Notes: a model not told the origin generated them from the sequence alone. A stretch of 61,031 nt of DNA from Candidatus Hodarchaeota archaeon (GCA_016839815.1 JAEOTM010000099.1:1-61031); one strand, 5' to 3'; counted from the first letter of the stretch, positions 25,778-35,042 are shown. Made by a program: numbers and translations.

Positions 25778-26908
25778 ATGGATAGTATAGATATGATTAC
25801 CGTTTCGGCACCTGGGAAATTGATGCTTTCAGGTGAATGGAGTATTCTAGAGAAAAATGTTCGATGTATAGTTCTTGCTGTTCAACAACGAGTGTACGCT
25901 ACGATTCAACCGAGAGAGAAGATGAGTGTTTATTTGAGAGATTTCGAATTGAAATCAGCATGTCATTATGCTGATGGAAATTTCTCATTCGATATCGAAG
26001 ATGAGAAGTTGATATTCTCAAAGTATGCTATTGAATCAGCATTGAGATATCTGAAATCTAGAAACATTCCTATCAAACCATTCCACTTAGAAACCTGGGG
26101 TGAGATCAGTAAAGTGGAAAATGTGGAAACGGGACAAGAGATGAAAGTAGGATTCGGAAGTAGTGCCGCAGCTGTTGTAGCTATTATTGGTGCAGTAATC
26201 CAATATCATACAAACTCTAGTTTTACACACCAGAAGAAAGAAGAGATTTTTAAATTAAGTATTATCTCACATTACCTCGGCCAAGGAAAACTTGGATCAG
26301 GGTTTGATGTTGCCGCGTCCACTTTTGGAGGAGCACTTATCTATAGAAAATTTGATCCTAAGTGGTTACAAGAGGAAATTACAACTGAAAATTTGGACAG
26401 ACTAGTTGATAAAGAGTGGCCCTTGTTACAATATATTCCAATTGAATTACCAGCTGATCTTGTCATGATGGTAGGCTTTACAGGAACGAGTGCCTCCACC
26501 AAGAAACTAGTACAGGAAATGAAGGTGTATAAACAGAAAGATCCCGATGGTTACTTTACTATAATTTCTAGAATTGCTGATGTTACTGAACAATTAATTA
26601 AAGCTATTAAATCCAAGAACCAAATATCGATACTTAAACTACTGGATCAAAATCGTATTTTGTTAGAAGAATTAAGTTTTGCTTGTTCTTGTCATTTAGA
26701 AATTGAAGCTCATCAAGTAATGAGTCACACGGCTTCAAAATATGGTGCCGTTGCAAAATTTTCTGGTGCGGGAGGAGGAGATTGTAGTGTTGGAGTTTGT
26801 TTCAATGACTCAGATGCAGCGATCATTGTCAAGGAATGGGTTCAGAATGGAATAATGCCAATTGATATCGAGTTTTCTAGGGAAGGAATTCGAATAGAAA
26901 AAGAGTAA
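25778..26908 (+). CDS. mvaK2: Phosphomevalonate kinase (GHMP family)
   Basis: This 376-residue kinase phosphorylates mevalonate 5-phosphate to the 5-diphosphate (ERG8/MvaK2 type). GHMP motif 1 is SAPGKLMLSGEWSIL (about 8-22), motif 2 is GFGSSAAAVVAIIGA, the substrate-loop signature is GQGKLGSGFDVAASTFGGA and motif 3 is KFSGAGGGDCSVGV. It lies 6 nt after mvaD and is clearly in its operon. A TTG six bases upstream is an alternative start. This enzyme type is found in eukaryotes, many bacteria and Sulfolobales, but is absent from most archaea, which use phosphomevalonate dehydratase; here both are encoded. It is convergent with the dehydratase genes, 26 nt apart. Confidence 0.93.
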   Translation: MDSIDMITVSAPGKLMLSGEWSILEKNVRCIVLAVQQRVYATIQPREKMSVYLRDFELKSACHYADGNFSFDIEDEKLIFSKYAIESALRYLKSRNIPIKPFHLETWGEISKVENVETGQEMKVGFGSSAAAVVAIIGAVIQYHTNSSFTHQKKEEIFKLSIISHYLGQGKLGSGFDVAASTFGGALIYRKFDPKWLQEEITTENLDRLVDKEWPLLQYIPIELPADLVMMVGFTGTSASTKKLVQEMKVYKQKDPDGYFTIISRIADVTEQLIKAIKSKNQISILKLLDQNRILLEELSFACSCHLEIEAHQVMSHTASKYGAVAKFSGAGGGDCSVGVCFNDSDAAIIVKEWVQNGIMPIDIEFSREGIRIEKE

Positions 26909-26934
26909 AAAAAGGAAAGAAAGGAAGAGAGTCT

Positions 26935-27324
26935 CTAAACAATCTCTACGGTGCCATTTTCGCCATCAACTTCGATTTGCATACCAGATTCAATTTTAGT
27001 AACGTCAATCTGATCAACGCAAGGAAGTTCGCTTATAATAGTGCCAACTGCGACAATAGCTTCACAGTCATTAAGAACCAGTGCTTTTGGACCCTTACCA
27101 GTCATTGCCATCTGGTAGATAACGTAAGATCCAACAGTAGATCCTTTTCCTGAAGGAAAGACAAGAATCTTATCATTGATACTGACTCCTTCTAATTCAT
27201 GGCCCTTTTCAACGACAATTCCATTTTCTGGATCCACACCGCCATAAAATGAGATACTATCCGAAGTTACTAAAGCCTCACCTTTAGCTTTTCCTTTATA
27301 GATTTTTCGACCTGTTAATTTCAT
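26935..27324 (-). CDS. Phosphomevalonate dehydratase small subunit (aconitase X swivel)
   Basis: This 129-residue swivelling domain (DUF126) pairs with the large subunit to dehydrate mevalonate 5-phosphate to trans-anhydromevalonate 5-phosphate. The family core is GKAKGEALVTSDSISFYGGV, PENGIVVEKGHELEG and LVFPSGKGSTVGSYVIYQM, which includes the catalytic serine loop GKGSTVGS. Its ATG overlaps the stop of the large subunit by one base (TAATG). It is convergent with mvaK2. Confidence 0.95.
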   Translation of the reverse strand: MKLTGRKIYKGKAKGEALVTSDSISFYGGVDPENGIVVEKGHELEGVSINDKILVFPSGKGSTVGSYVIYQMAMTGKGPKALVLNDCEAIVAVGTIISELPCVDQIDVTKIESGMQIEVDGENGTVEIV

Positions 27325-28505
27325 TATGACAAAGCCTCCTCAAGACATTCATCCATTGACATTAATTTGACCGCAAATTTATTACGTCCAGACCCGTAAT
27401 AACACATCTTTGCAGAATCTGAAGCAAGACCATGGAAACGACCTTTGATAGGAGCTACAACACAGCAGGTATCTGCAGCGATCTTTGCACCAGAATCCTC
27501 AATCATTTTTGTAAAGCCCATTCGATCAGCAATCTGCTTGGTTGGTCGTGCAGTGGTAATCCATACTTCTTTTTTGGGATTAATTGATTTACCACTTAAT
27601 TTTTTGGCAATGTATTCTAATTCAGCTAAAGAAGCATGAGGACAGCCTAAACTGATGAAATCAATTTCAGTGTCATCATCTAAATCTCCCAAAGCCTTTT
27701 TCATATCATTTTCAGTAACGGTTTCGATCGTATCGGGAATTTGGTTCACTTTATTTGGAGTAATATCTTCCATATGAAAGAGTGCAACTCCGCCGTAAGT
27801 AGCGTATGATGCACAAAAGGATTTCAATTCTTCAACTGAAGCTTTGGGGATTCCAGTGATGTAGGTAATTTTTTTACCAAAACGATCTCCCAGTACTTTC
27901 CCTAACGCTCCAAATCGGAATGTCCCTTTAACTTCGCACTCAATATTTACAGTCAATTCGGGCTGTCGATTTTCTTCAAGATGAAATCCATATTCAGGAG
28001 TCTTCCCGACAAGTGCAGCGCTTAAAGCACTGGGACCACCTTCACGATTGGTCTTGGCCCCTAATACCGAGTTGGCATAGCAAACAGCCGAGCTCTCACT
28101 CCAAGCTATATGTTGACCATACGCAGGAAGGTTACCATAAAGATAAGGGGTACAAGAGCATGTAGTAATCACATCCAAGCGCTTAAATGCATCCACAACT
28201 CGAATCTGGTTTTCTGCAAACTCTTCACTAATAGCTAGCTTACGCCAATCAATTAAGTCCATTCCAGCAGGATTTAAGGTTGTCATAACTCTTACCTTAC
28301 CATCTACTGCCATTTCTTCCAGCCACGCTAGACCTGGTTCATTTAAATTTGCGTAGCTGACCCCAGCAATTTGTACGGATGTAACATCGATAAGTTTCTT
28401 CGCGCCATAAATCTCACCTAAAGTTATGAGAATCTCCATTGCTGTTTGCGCCGCTTTTCCATGTTTCCCTGCCACCATTTCCTGTTCTTCGGATGTCAAT
28501 TCCAT
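27324..28505 (-). CDS. Phosphomevalonate dehydratase large subunit (aconitase X)
   Basis: This 393-residue catalytic subunit (DUF521/AcnX) carries an iron-sulfur cluster in characterised homologs. Signature segments are VQIAGVSYANL, TTCSCTPYLYGNLPAYGQ, IAWSESSAVCYANSVLGA, NREGGPSALSAALVGKTPEYG, FISLGCPHASLAE and DTCCVVAPI; cysteines in CSC, CP and DTCC are candidate cluster ligands. Together with the small subunit it starts the archaeal mevalonate branch. The length is typical of the archaeal two-subunit form. The upstream gene (28580-29473) is on the same strand, 74 nt away, so co-transcription is possible. Confidence 0.96.
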   Translation of the reverse strand: MELTSEEQEMVAGKHGKAAQTAMEILITLGEIYGAKKLIDVTSVQIAGVSYANLNEPGLAWLEEMAVDGKVRVMTTLNPAGMDLIDWRKLAISEEFAENQIRVVDAFKRLDVITTCSCTPYLYGNLPAYGQHIAWSESSAVCYANSVLGAKTNREGGPSALSAALVGKTPEYGFHLEENRQPELTVNIECEVKGTFRFGALGKVLGDRFGKKITYITGIPKASVEELKSFCASYATYGGVALFHMEDITPNKVNQIPDTIETVTENDMKKALGDLDDDTEIDFISLGCPHASLAELEYIAKKLSGKSINPKKEVWITTARPTKQIADRMGFTKMIEDSGAKIAADTCCVVAPIKGRFHGLASDSAKMCYYGSGRNKFAVKLMSMDECLEEALS

Positions 28506-28579
28506 AATTATCTCTCCATTATTACAACTCTTACTTACAAAAGATAACTCTAATGCTTGAAAGAAATTTCTTACTCGAT

Positions 28580-29473
28580 TTATTGTTCTTTTATTTCTGA
28601 ATTGGAATGAGTATTTATATATTCGAGATATCTTTGGAGTGTATTCTGAGTAAATTCTGTCCGTGTTATTGCCTCAAAATCTATAAGGGTAAACCTCTTT
28701 TTGACTTCATCTCTTGAGATTGGATTAAGTTTCTGGAAATCGTTTATTTTTTCTGTTACTATTGATATTAGAGAGTTTTTGAATTTCTCTGGATCTTTGA
28801 GGTACTCTTTTCTTGACTCATTAAAATTGTTCTTCTCTACATACTCATTTCTGACTATTGCCCATATTTCCCCAAAACGAGATAGTCCCTCAGTACTTAA
28901 ATCAGGTATTTCAAAGTTTATTATCCCGTCCGCTTTGTGTTTTTGCAAAAGAAGAGAAATTTTTCTTTGATTTTCCCCTATAGGTGGAAATTTATTTAGA
29001 TCTGAAGCTAAAAAAACGGTTGCTGAAAATGGAAGAAAAGGATCAGCTCTATCGTGGTTAGTTTTAAAAATTTCTGAAATGACTCCTTCAACAGAAGAAA
29101 CAATATCATTGCTTACTACTTTAATGAATAAAAGCTCTGTCGATCCTGAAGTTGTATTATAACCTGAAACAACATCGGGAATGCTTGCAGCTGTATAAGA
29201 CTTACCATACGTATCTACCACTCTACTAGACTTCATTGATTGAGAGATAAGATATTTTTGATCTTTCTTTGGATATTTGGTTAAATCTAATGGAAGTTGT
29301 ACTTGATTCATGATATTATTGTTTTTGCGAAATTCAGATGAAAGAAATAAACCTGCACAAAAGGAATTGACTGGCCCGTCCCCTTCTTCTTTAAGGAGTT
29401 TGACTATACTTCCTGGTGGTACATGGTACTTACATCCAGATACCGAGGAAAATCTATGGGTGTATATTAGCAA
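28580..29473 (-). CDS. Conserved-looking protein of unknown function in the isoprenoid island
   Basis: This 297-residue soluble protein has no domain I recognise. It starts MLIYTHRFSSVSGCKYHVPP. A beta-rich N-terminal third gives way to an alpha/beta middle (VEGVISEIF, FLPFSATVFLASDLN, KADGIINFEIPDL) and a helical C-terminus (about 210-297) with RDEVKKRFTLIDFEAITRTE. There is no signal peptide or transmembrane segment. It lies upstream of the phosphomevalonate dehydratase genes on the same strand and is divergent from the membrane-anchored protein at 29.5 kb. The ATP/GTP-binding P-loop is absent. Composition and codon use look like a real gene. Confidence 0.7.
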   Translation of the reverse strand: MLIYTHRFSSVSGCKYHVPPGSIVKLLKEEGDGPVNSFCAGLFLSSEFRKNNNIMNQVQLPLDLTKYPKKDQKYLISQSMKSSRVVDTYGKSYTAASIPDVVSGYNTTSGSTELLFIKVVSNDIVSSVEGVISEIFKTNHDRADPFLPFSATVFLASDLNKFPPIGENQRKISLLLQKHKADGIINFEIPDLSTEGLSRFGEIWAIVRNEYVEKNNFNESRKEYLKDPEKFKNSLISIVTEKINDFQKLNPISRDEVKKRFTLIDFEAITRTEFTQNTLQRYLEYINTHSNSEIKEQ

Positions 29474-29534
29474 ATACGATGGGTTTGATTAATAAACCCC
29501 CAAATCACTTCTTTTTATATTGAGGTGGAAAATA

Positions 29535-30167
29535 ATGAGGAATTTTCAAAAACTGTTAATAGTTAGTGTATTACTTAGTTCTTTGGGATTCTTAAATCAT
29601 GATTTTCTTCATCGAAATCCATTAGTAACTGTCTCTACGAGTATGATTTATAAAGAAGGAAATCTAAGTCTTAGTAACACTAGTGAAATTGCTACTATTA
29701 TGGACTATGGTGTTGAGGAGGGCAACATTGGCACCACATATAATTTTACGATACAGTTAGATGCTAGTTCTACTTCAGGTATTAATCTAACATTGATAAA
29801 AATGCATGATTGGCGTGGTAGCCCACATATTTTTCCTGTTGTCCCAGGTGAAACAAGGACAGTTATGTACGTACAGCACAGCACTGCAGATGAAAGAGGG
29901 ATGCTGAATCTCGAATATCACTTGTTGAATACTTCTGGTACTGTTACAGGGACCTATCAGGTTAGATTAGTCTTTGGGGGTTATCCTGTCGATATCGGAA
30001 CTGGAGGTCTTTATGTTGAGGATATCACAGCTTGGCTTCGTACTCGTTCACAGACTAAACCCAGTACCATTACTTTCTCTTTTTCTCCGCTCATGTTGCT
30101 GCTTCTCGTCTACGTGTATATCTATTGTAGAAAGAAGAAAAATAGACCTTCTAAAAGCCTTGGTTAA
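29535..30167 (+). CDS. Membrane-anchored extracytoplasmic beta-sandwich protein
   Basis: This 210-residue protein has an N-terminal signal-like helix (KLLIVSVLLSSLGFL), an outside domain of about 150 residues rich in Ser, Thr, Asn and alternating hydrophobics, and a C-terminal anchor (SPLMLLLLVYVYIYC) followed by RKKKNR, which places the C-terminus in the cytoplasm. Several N-x-S/T sequons suggest glycosylation. A strong GAGGTG ribosome-binding site at 29522-29527 selects the ATG at 29535. A small emp24/GOLD-like or Ig-like beta domain is possible, but I do not recognise a family. The neighbours do not explain its job. Confidence 0.75.
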   Translation: MRNFQKLLIVSVLLSSLGFLNHDFLHRNPLVTVSTSMIYKEGNLSLSNTSEIATIMDYGVEEGNIGTTYNFTIQLDASSTSGINLTLIKMHDWRGSPHIFPVVPGETRTVMYVQHSTADERGMLNLEYHLLNTSGTVTGTYQVRLVFGGYPVDIGTGGLYVEDITAWLRTRSQTKPSTITFSFSPLMLLLLVYVYIYCRKKKNRPSKSLG

Positions 30168-30272
30168 CGCATCCTGATACGGAAGTACGAGTTACGAATT
30201 ATTTTGATTAATTTGACAATCGGTCTTCTAATTTATGTAAAGACTGAGGGAAACAGATCCTTCTTCTTTTGC

Positions 30273-31583
30273 TTAATCCTCAAAATAATCTTTTAGATCA
30301 ACTGCAGGAAATTTTGCTCGGCCGAAACTTTTTCCGGCAGTTTTAAGCGGTGCAGTTAGGTCAAAACCAACTTTGTTGGTCATTTTTGTCCCAGGTTCGG
30401 CACTAGGATCTAAACTTGATCCTGGTTCTTTTCCAATATCAACTAAATCGCGTTCAGCTTGGAATCGTGTTGCCATTGACCATTCGACCTCGAGAGGATC
30501 ATAAATATTGATATCCTTATCTACGACAAACACATGTTTACAACTTCGATGTCCTTGGAATGCGGCATGGATAGCTTTCTTACCATCATCCTCTTCCTTT
30601 TTATCAATCTTTACAATGGCATGTAACCAAGAAGAACCACCAGGATTAACGTTGACATCGATACAGGTAACCCCAGCCTCATTTACTGTCTTAAAGATTG
30701 TGGGTTCTCTGGGCATTCCCATCAAAACTTTGTGTTCTAACGCTCCAGGTATTAATGCTTGCCAAATGGGATCCTTTCGGTGTGTAATTCTTCTAACTTC
30801 AAAAACTGGTTCTTCTCGAACTACATCGTAGGTCTCGGTTAGATCTATAAACGGACCTTCATCTGATCGATCCTGCATAAATACGCGTCCTTCTAGTACA
30901 ACCTCGCATCCTGCGGGAATTAATACATCAATAGACTTCGCTTTCACTATTTGGGTTGGTGCGAGTGCATTCGCAATTTCTAGCTCATTTATTCCCGTTT
31001 TAACTGAAGTTGCTGCAGCTACTAATACATTGGGGGTATTTCCAACGCAATATACTGCATCCACTTCCCCTGTTCTCTCTAAGAATTTGTAAAAATCTCT
31101 TCCTTTGATGATCCGTGTACTCATACGGTCACTGGAAAACTGCATTGCACGATGAAAGTCTAAATTCTGTCCATATTCAGGATCTTTTGTTACCACAACT
31201 GCTGATGAAATATAGCGTCCACCATCGCGTTCATTATGTTTTAAGATAGGTAATTTATCTAAATTCACACTTTCCATGACCACTTCTTGGCATGGTGCAC
31301 TGGTTACCTCTTCAGGTAGACTCCTATTATCAATTGCAGAGGTTAATTTGGGAATAAGCTCTGCGGTCGAAATTCCAAAATAGTCAGCTATACTGATCTT
31401 TGTACTGAAAATATTTCCTGCAACTCGGAAATCTGAATAACCTTTGACATTTTCAAATAAAATTGGGGTTGGTTCCGCTGTTTTCAATACAGCAGCAGCT
31501 TCAATATCTATATCAACAGCTTTTTTGATTTTTGTAATTCCATTTTTATTTTCTAATTGAGTAATATACTCTCGAAAATCCAT
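30273..31583 (-). CDS. UbiD-family decarboxylase, probable anhydromevalonate phosphate decarboxylase
   Basis: This 436-residue prenyl-FMN enzyme is predicted to decarboxylate trans-anhydromevalonate 5-phosphate to isopentenyl phosphate. Family markers are SVNLDKLPILKHNERDGGRY, SAVVVTKDPEYGQNLDFHRA, GDVDAVYCVGNTP-like VDAVYCVGNTPNVLVAAATS, EVVLEGRVFMQDRSDEGPFI and RREPTIF-like MPREPTIFKTVNEAG, and the C-terminal DLKD. The UbiD metal/prFMN and E-R-E catalytic residues fall in these blocks. It lies 34 nt downstream of mevalonate kinase in the same operon, and the ubiX and dehydratase genes in the island fit the archaeal route. Other UbiD substrates cannot be excluded. Confidence 0.88.
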   Translation of the reverse strand: MDFREYITQLENKNGITKIKKAVDIDIEAAAVLKTAEPTPILFENVKGYSDFRVAGNIFSTKISIADYFGISTAELIPKLTSAIDNRSLPEEVTSAPCQEVVMESVNLDKLPILKHNERDGGRYISSAVVVTKDPEYGQNLDFHRAMQFSSDRMSTRIIKGRDFYKFLERTGEVDAVYCVGNTPNVLVAAATSVKTGINELEIANALAPTQIVKAKSIDVLIPAGCEVVLEGRVFMQDRSDEGPFIDLTETYDVVREEPVFEVRRITHRKDPIWQALIPGALEHKVLMGMPREPTIFKTVNEAGVTCIDVNVNPGGSSWLHAIVKIDKKEEDDGKKAIHAAFQGHRSCKHVFVVDKDINIYDPLEVEWSMATRFQAERDLVDIGKEPGSSLDPSAEPGTKMTNKVGFDLTAPLKTAGKSFGRAKFPAVDLKDYFED

Positions 31584-31617
31584 ATCAATCTACACCTGCA
31601 TTTTATTATACTTTAAT

Positions 31618-32556
31618 TTAAACTCCGATTTTTGTTTTCCAGACAGCAAACCCTGCATCCTTTAATGCGTTGTAAACTTTATCCTGAAGATCTACTCCTG
31701 GTGTTAATACATTAATATTGCCTCCCCGTCCTGTGCCTGTAACTTTTGCCCCCAAGGCACCTGCTTCTCTTGCGATAGATACCATTTTATCTAGAATATC
31801 ATTAGAAACAGTTATTTCCTGTAAAAGTTCATGATTTTTATTCATGAGTCTTCCTACTTGTTTTAAATTCATTAATTCCAAAGCATGACGGCCTTCTTTT
31901 ACTACTGATTTATATTCTTTTACTATTCTATCAAACCACTTGGGATTCTCTTCTTTCTTTTCACGTACATCTGCTACAACTACACTCGTATTAGCAGTCA
32001 TTCCTGAACTAGCTATGACGAGATCGACGGGTTCAGAGAGTTTTATGGTCTCCATTGTATTTGGCCCTCCGTGAAGGTTTTTTACAAAATAAACCAACCC
32101 TCCAAACGTTGATGCGGTATTGTCAATACCACTTGGAGTTCCGTGATATCCTTTTTCCCCTTCATATGCGGCCTCGTTGATTTTTGTATCATCCCACCCT
32201 AGTTGAAATTCATCATTAATTGCGCGTGCTAAGGCAACGCAACTTGCTGCAGAGGCTCCTACACCACTAGCACAGGTTAAATTTCCCCCTAATGTAATTT
32301 TCATCTTCTTTTCATCAAGGTTTACACCCATAAAGTCAAGAACGTTTTTGATCGAGACCTTTTGTTCATCAAATTTCTTTTTTTTGTATCCAGGTACCTC
32401 AGGTCGATTATCAAATAGCTCGTATCCCTGTCCCTCTTCAATTTCCACAATTGCTTCTGTAAAATCGCCAATTGCGGAAGCCATGGCTGGTAAACCATAA
32501 ACTACAAAATGCTCGCCGAATAGTATTGTTTTTCCAAAACCAGAACCCGTTCCCAT
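31618..32556 (-). CDS. mvk: Mevalonate kinase
   Basis: This 312-residue GHMP kinase phosphorylates mevalonate to mevalonate 5-phosphate, the branch point for both routes in this island. Motif 1 is GKTILFGEHFVVYGLPAMA (about 8-26), motif 2 is GNLTCASGVGASAASCVALA, the catalytic region is GTPSGIDNTASTFGGLVYF with Asp in GID, and motif 3 is AKVTGTGRGGNINVL. The length is standard for archaeal MVK. It starts an operon with the UbiD-like gene and is divergent from pgk, with a 162-nt shared upstream region. Confidence 0.96.
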   Translation of the reverse strand: MGTGSGFGKTILFGEHFVVYGLPAMASAIGDFTEAIVEIEEGQGYELFDNRPEVPGYKKKKFDEQKVSIKNVLDFMGVNLDEKKMKITLGGNLTCASGVGASAASCVALARAINDEFQLGWDDTKINEAAYEGEKGYHGTPSGIDNTASTFGGLVYFVKNLHGGPNTMETIKLSEPVDLVIASSGMTANTSVVVADVREKKEENPKWFDRIVKEYKSVVKEGRHALELMNLKQVGRLMNKNHELLQEITVSNDILDKMVSIAREAGALGAKVTGTGRGGNINVLTPGVDLQDKVYNALKDAGFAVWKTKIGV

Positions 32557-32718
32557 TTTTAATTCTCACCTTAAACTGAAATTATTCAATAGTCATTTGG
32601 ATTGCAGTATACACACAATCTTTATCGATTCTTTCGGATGAAAGCTTCTCCTCACTTGTCTTTTTTTGTCTAGCTAACTGAGAAAGGTTGAAAAAAAAAT
32701 TTTTTTCCGCGTTTAGAT

Positions 32719-33939
32719 ATGAGGTCTCTGTTAGATTTCGATTTAAATGAGAAAATTTGCTTAACTCGAGTAGATTTTAACTGTCCACTTGATGACAACA
32801 AAAATATCCAAGATTTTACCCGAATTAAAGCACATGCAGATACAATTAAAGCAATTTCCGACAATCAAGGAAAAATAGTTATTATTGCTCATCAGGGAAG
32901 ACCTGGGAGTGTTGATTTTAGTAGTTTAGCGCAACATGCCGAAAAATTACAACTAGTACTATCAGACAAGTATACTGTTGATTTCATTGGACAAACGCAC
33001 GGGCTAGATGTAGAACAGAGGATAGGTCAAATGAATCTGGGTGACATCCTAGTTCTTGAAAATGTTCGACAAGTTAAAGGAGAAATCCTAAATAAAACTC
33101 CTCAAGAACACGCTACAAATGAGTATATCAAAAGTCTTTCTCGTGTAGGGGAGATTTTCATCAATGATGCTTTTTCTGCAGCTCACCGGTCACATATGAG
33201 CCTAGTTGGATTTACAGGGATTTTACCTGCAGCTGCTGGTCTTATCATGGAGAGAGAAGTAACAAACCTCCAACGAGTTGTAGATAATCCTCAAAAACCC
33301 TGTGTCTTCGTACTAGGTGGTGTAAAACCCGAAGATTCATTTAAAGTTGCGGATCATGTTCTTAGGAATGATATTGCAGATGTAGTTTTAACTGGAGGAG
33401 TTATTTCTGAGATTCTATTAATTGCAATGGACAAATCCTTGGGAGAACCGACAATGAGTTTTCTTCGGAAAAAAGATTTGTTAAAATTTGTTGATCCAGC
33501 TAAAAGTTTGCTTTCAGAATTTTCCGATAAAATTGAGATTCAGAAAGATTTTGCAGTTGATGAAAATGGTCGAACTAATTATGATATGAACGATCTTCCA
33601 TTAAATGCATCGATTTTTGATATAGGAGAAAAGACGATCGAACTTTATACAGAAATTATTCAAAATTCCTCGACTTGTGTTTTTAATGGTCCAATGGGAA
33701 GATTTGAAGACCCAGAATTTGCAAAAGGGACATTAGAAGTATTTAAAGCCATGAGTAAATCTCAAGGATTTTCTTTAGCTGGTGGTGGACACAGTATTTC
33801 AATTTTAGAGAAGAATAAAATCAAACTCTCCTATATGAGTACAGCTGGCGGGGCAATGATTCGCTTCTTAATGGGAAAGACGCTTCCAGCCATTGAGGCT
33901 CTTTATACTAATACTCAACTATTTCCTAAAAGTGTATAG
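32719..33939 (+). CDS. pgk: Phosphoglycerate kinase
   Basis: This 406-residue glycolytic/gluconeogenic enzyme transfers phosphate between 1,3-bisphosphoglycerate and ADP. Conserved blocks are TRVDFNCPLDDN (VDFNxP), DFTRIKAH (RI), IIAHQGRPG, VLENVRQVKGE, INDAFSAAHRSHMSLVG, ILGGxKPEDSFKV-like VLGGVKPEDSFKVAD and the nucleotide loop STAGGAMIRFLMG. It belongs to the archaeal subfamily, slightly shorter than bacterial PGK. It is divergent from mvk and is monocistronic, with 554 nt of gene-free DNA after it. Confidence 0.97.
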   Translation: MRSLLDFDLNEKICLTRVDFNCPLDDNKNIQDFTRIKAHADTIKAISDNQGKIVIIAHQGRPGSVDFSSLAQHAEKLQLVLSDKYTVDFIGQTHGLDVEQRIGQMNLGDILVLENVRQVKGEILNKTPQEHATNEYIKSLSRVGEIFINDAFSAAHRSHMSLVGFTGILPAAAGLIMEREVTNLQRVVDNPQKPCVFVLGGVKPEDSFKVADHVLRNDIADVVLTGGVISEILLIAMDKSLGEPTMSFLRKKDLLKFVDPAKSLLSEFSDKIEIQKDFAVDENGRTNYDMNDLPLNASIFDIGEKTIELYTEIIQNSSTCVFNGPMGRFEDPEFAKGTLEVFKAMSKSQGFSLAGGGHSISILEKNKIKLSYMSTAGGAMIRFLMGKTLPAIEALYTNTQLFPKSV

Positions 33940-34493
33940 GGATTAACATCCATAATAGACAAAATTTTGCCCTTATTAACAGTTAAAAGTCTATTAATCC
34001 TTAGCTTCTTTTTTAATGTTATAATCCACAGTATAAAGGAGAGAATAGAAGCATCCACTATAGATAATTTCTTACTCCATTATTTCGAAAAAATGGAAAA
34101 AAGAAGGAAAGGTAAATTCTTGTTAAAATGATGAGTTGAATATGACTGATTTTGTCAGACAGGACAGAAGTACTATCTCCTGAACAGGATGAGTCACACA
34201 TCCGCTATTCGGCAGGTTGGCGCCCCAATAAATGACGTCTTCCATTGAGATTACTTTTTACAAAATTTTCTTTCAGAATCTACAACTACAATCGTTTAAA
34301 GTTTTCTCAAGCGTATAATCCTTCACCTTTGACGGGTTACTCGTTTAACGTAGTTACGAAGGAAGATTTTACAAAAAATATCCTTCCTTTTTGTTCATCA
34401 CCTCACTTCAGGAATATAGAGAAAAGAAGTTCTTATAAATTCGAAAGAGAGAGAGTAATCCGAAACTACTAAAAATGACTTCAATGGATAAAA
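33940..34493. other. Long intergenic region with small hairpins, possible small RNA
   Basis: 554 nt between pgk and a coiled-coil protein gene. Around 34128-34240 there is a C-box-like ATGATGA (34128-34134), a D-box-like CTGA (34146-34149) that also pairs with TCAG (34155-34158), and a perfect hairpin TCCTG/CAGGA at 34178-34189. This might be a box C/D-like small RNA, but the box set is incomplete. An open frame at 34245-34472 is not protein-like. Confidence 0.3.
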
Positions 34494-35012
34494 ATGATCA
34501 TGGTTAAACCTGAAGAAGTTGAACAAATTCAAAACGATTTGGAACTAGTGACTAAAACCGCTAAAGTCTTAGCTACTAAATTAGAAAAGATATCTCAGAG
34601 AATAGATGAATTGATGAAGTCAGTGGGAGGAGTTTCAACTGCAACTACTCAAGCACCTGTTTCTAGAGCAGCTCCCAAAGTAAAAAAGACCGTTAAAGCT
34701 GCTCCAGTCGCACAACCAGAACCACGAAAGCCAAAAGAGACTGCTGCGTTTGATAGTACAAGTACCAAGGCAGGAAGATATTTGGATGCATTTTTAACTC
34801 AATTACAGGAGCTTAAAAGAGGAAGAGAGATTTCTGAAGTCCTTTCTCGCCTAAGAGACCAGGTTATGCAATCTGCAGAGGTGGGTTTTCATCCTGCATT
34901 TCATGAAATGGGAAGAGAAGCGAGTCGTTTAAAGAACATGAGCATCATTACCGAGGAAGAAAGGGAAGAGTTAATCGAAAAAGTCTATGATTGGAAAGAC
35001 CGTATCGGGTAA
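34494..35012 (+). CDS. Coiled-coil protein with Ala/Pro-rich linker, unknown function
   Basis: This 172-residue cytosolic protein has three parts. Residues 1-45 form a heptad-like coiled coil (PEEVEQIQNDLELVTKTAKV, EKISQRIDELMKSV). Residues about 47-95 are a low-complexity linker rich in Ala, Pro, Lys and Thr. The C-terminal 75 residues are a second helical unit (GRYLDAFLTQLQELKRG, SEVLSRLRDQVM, TEEEREELIEKVYDWKDRI). Such a layout suits a scaffold or adaptor. It may start at either of two ATGs two codons apart. It is convergent with the zinc-ribbon gene. No known family is recognised. Confidence 0.75.
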   Translation: MIMVKPEEVEQIQNDLELVTKTAKVLATKLEKISQRIDELMKSVGGVSTATTQAPVSRAAPKVKKTVKAAPVAQPEPRKPKETAAFDSTSTKAGRYLDAFLTQLQELKRGREISEVLSRLRDQVMQSAEVGFHPAFHEMGREASRLKNMSIITEEEREELIEKVYDWKDRIG

Positions 35013-35042
35013 ATACTTGTTGGAATTCTATTTTTAATCAGT

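Noticed and set aside
34245..34472. 75-codon frame after pgk
   Set aside because: Low-quality composition (many Phe, Tyr, Ser, Asn), no motif, and the true gene starts at 34494.
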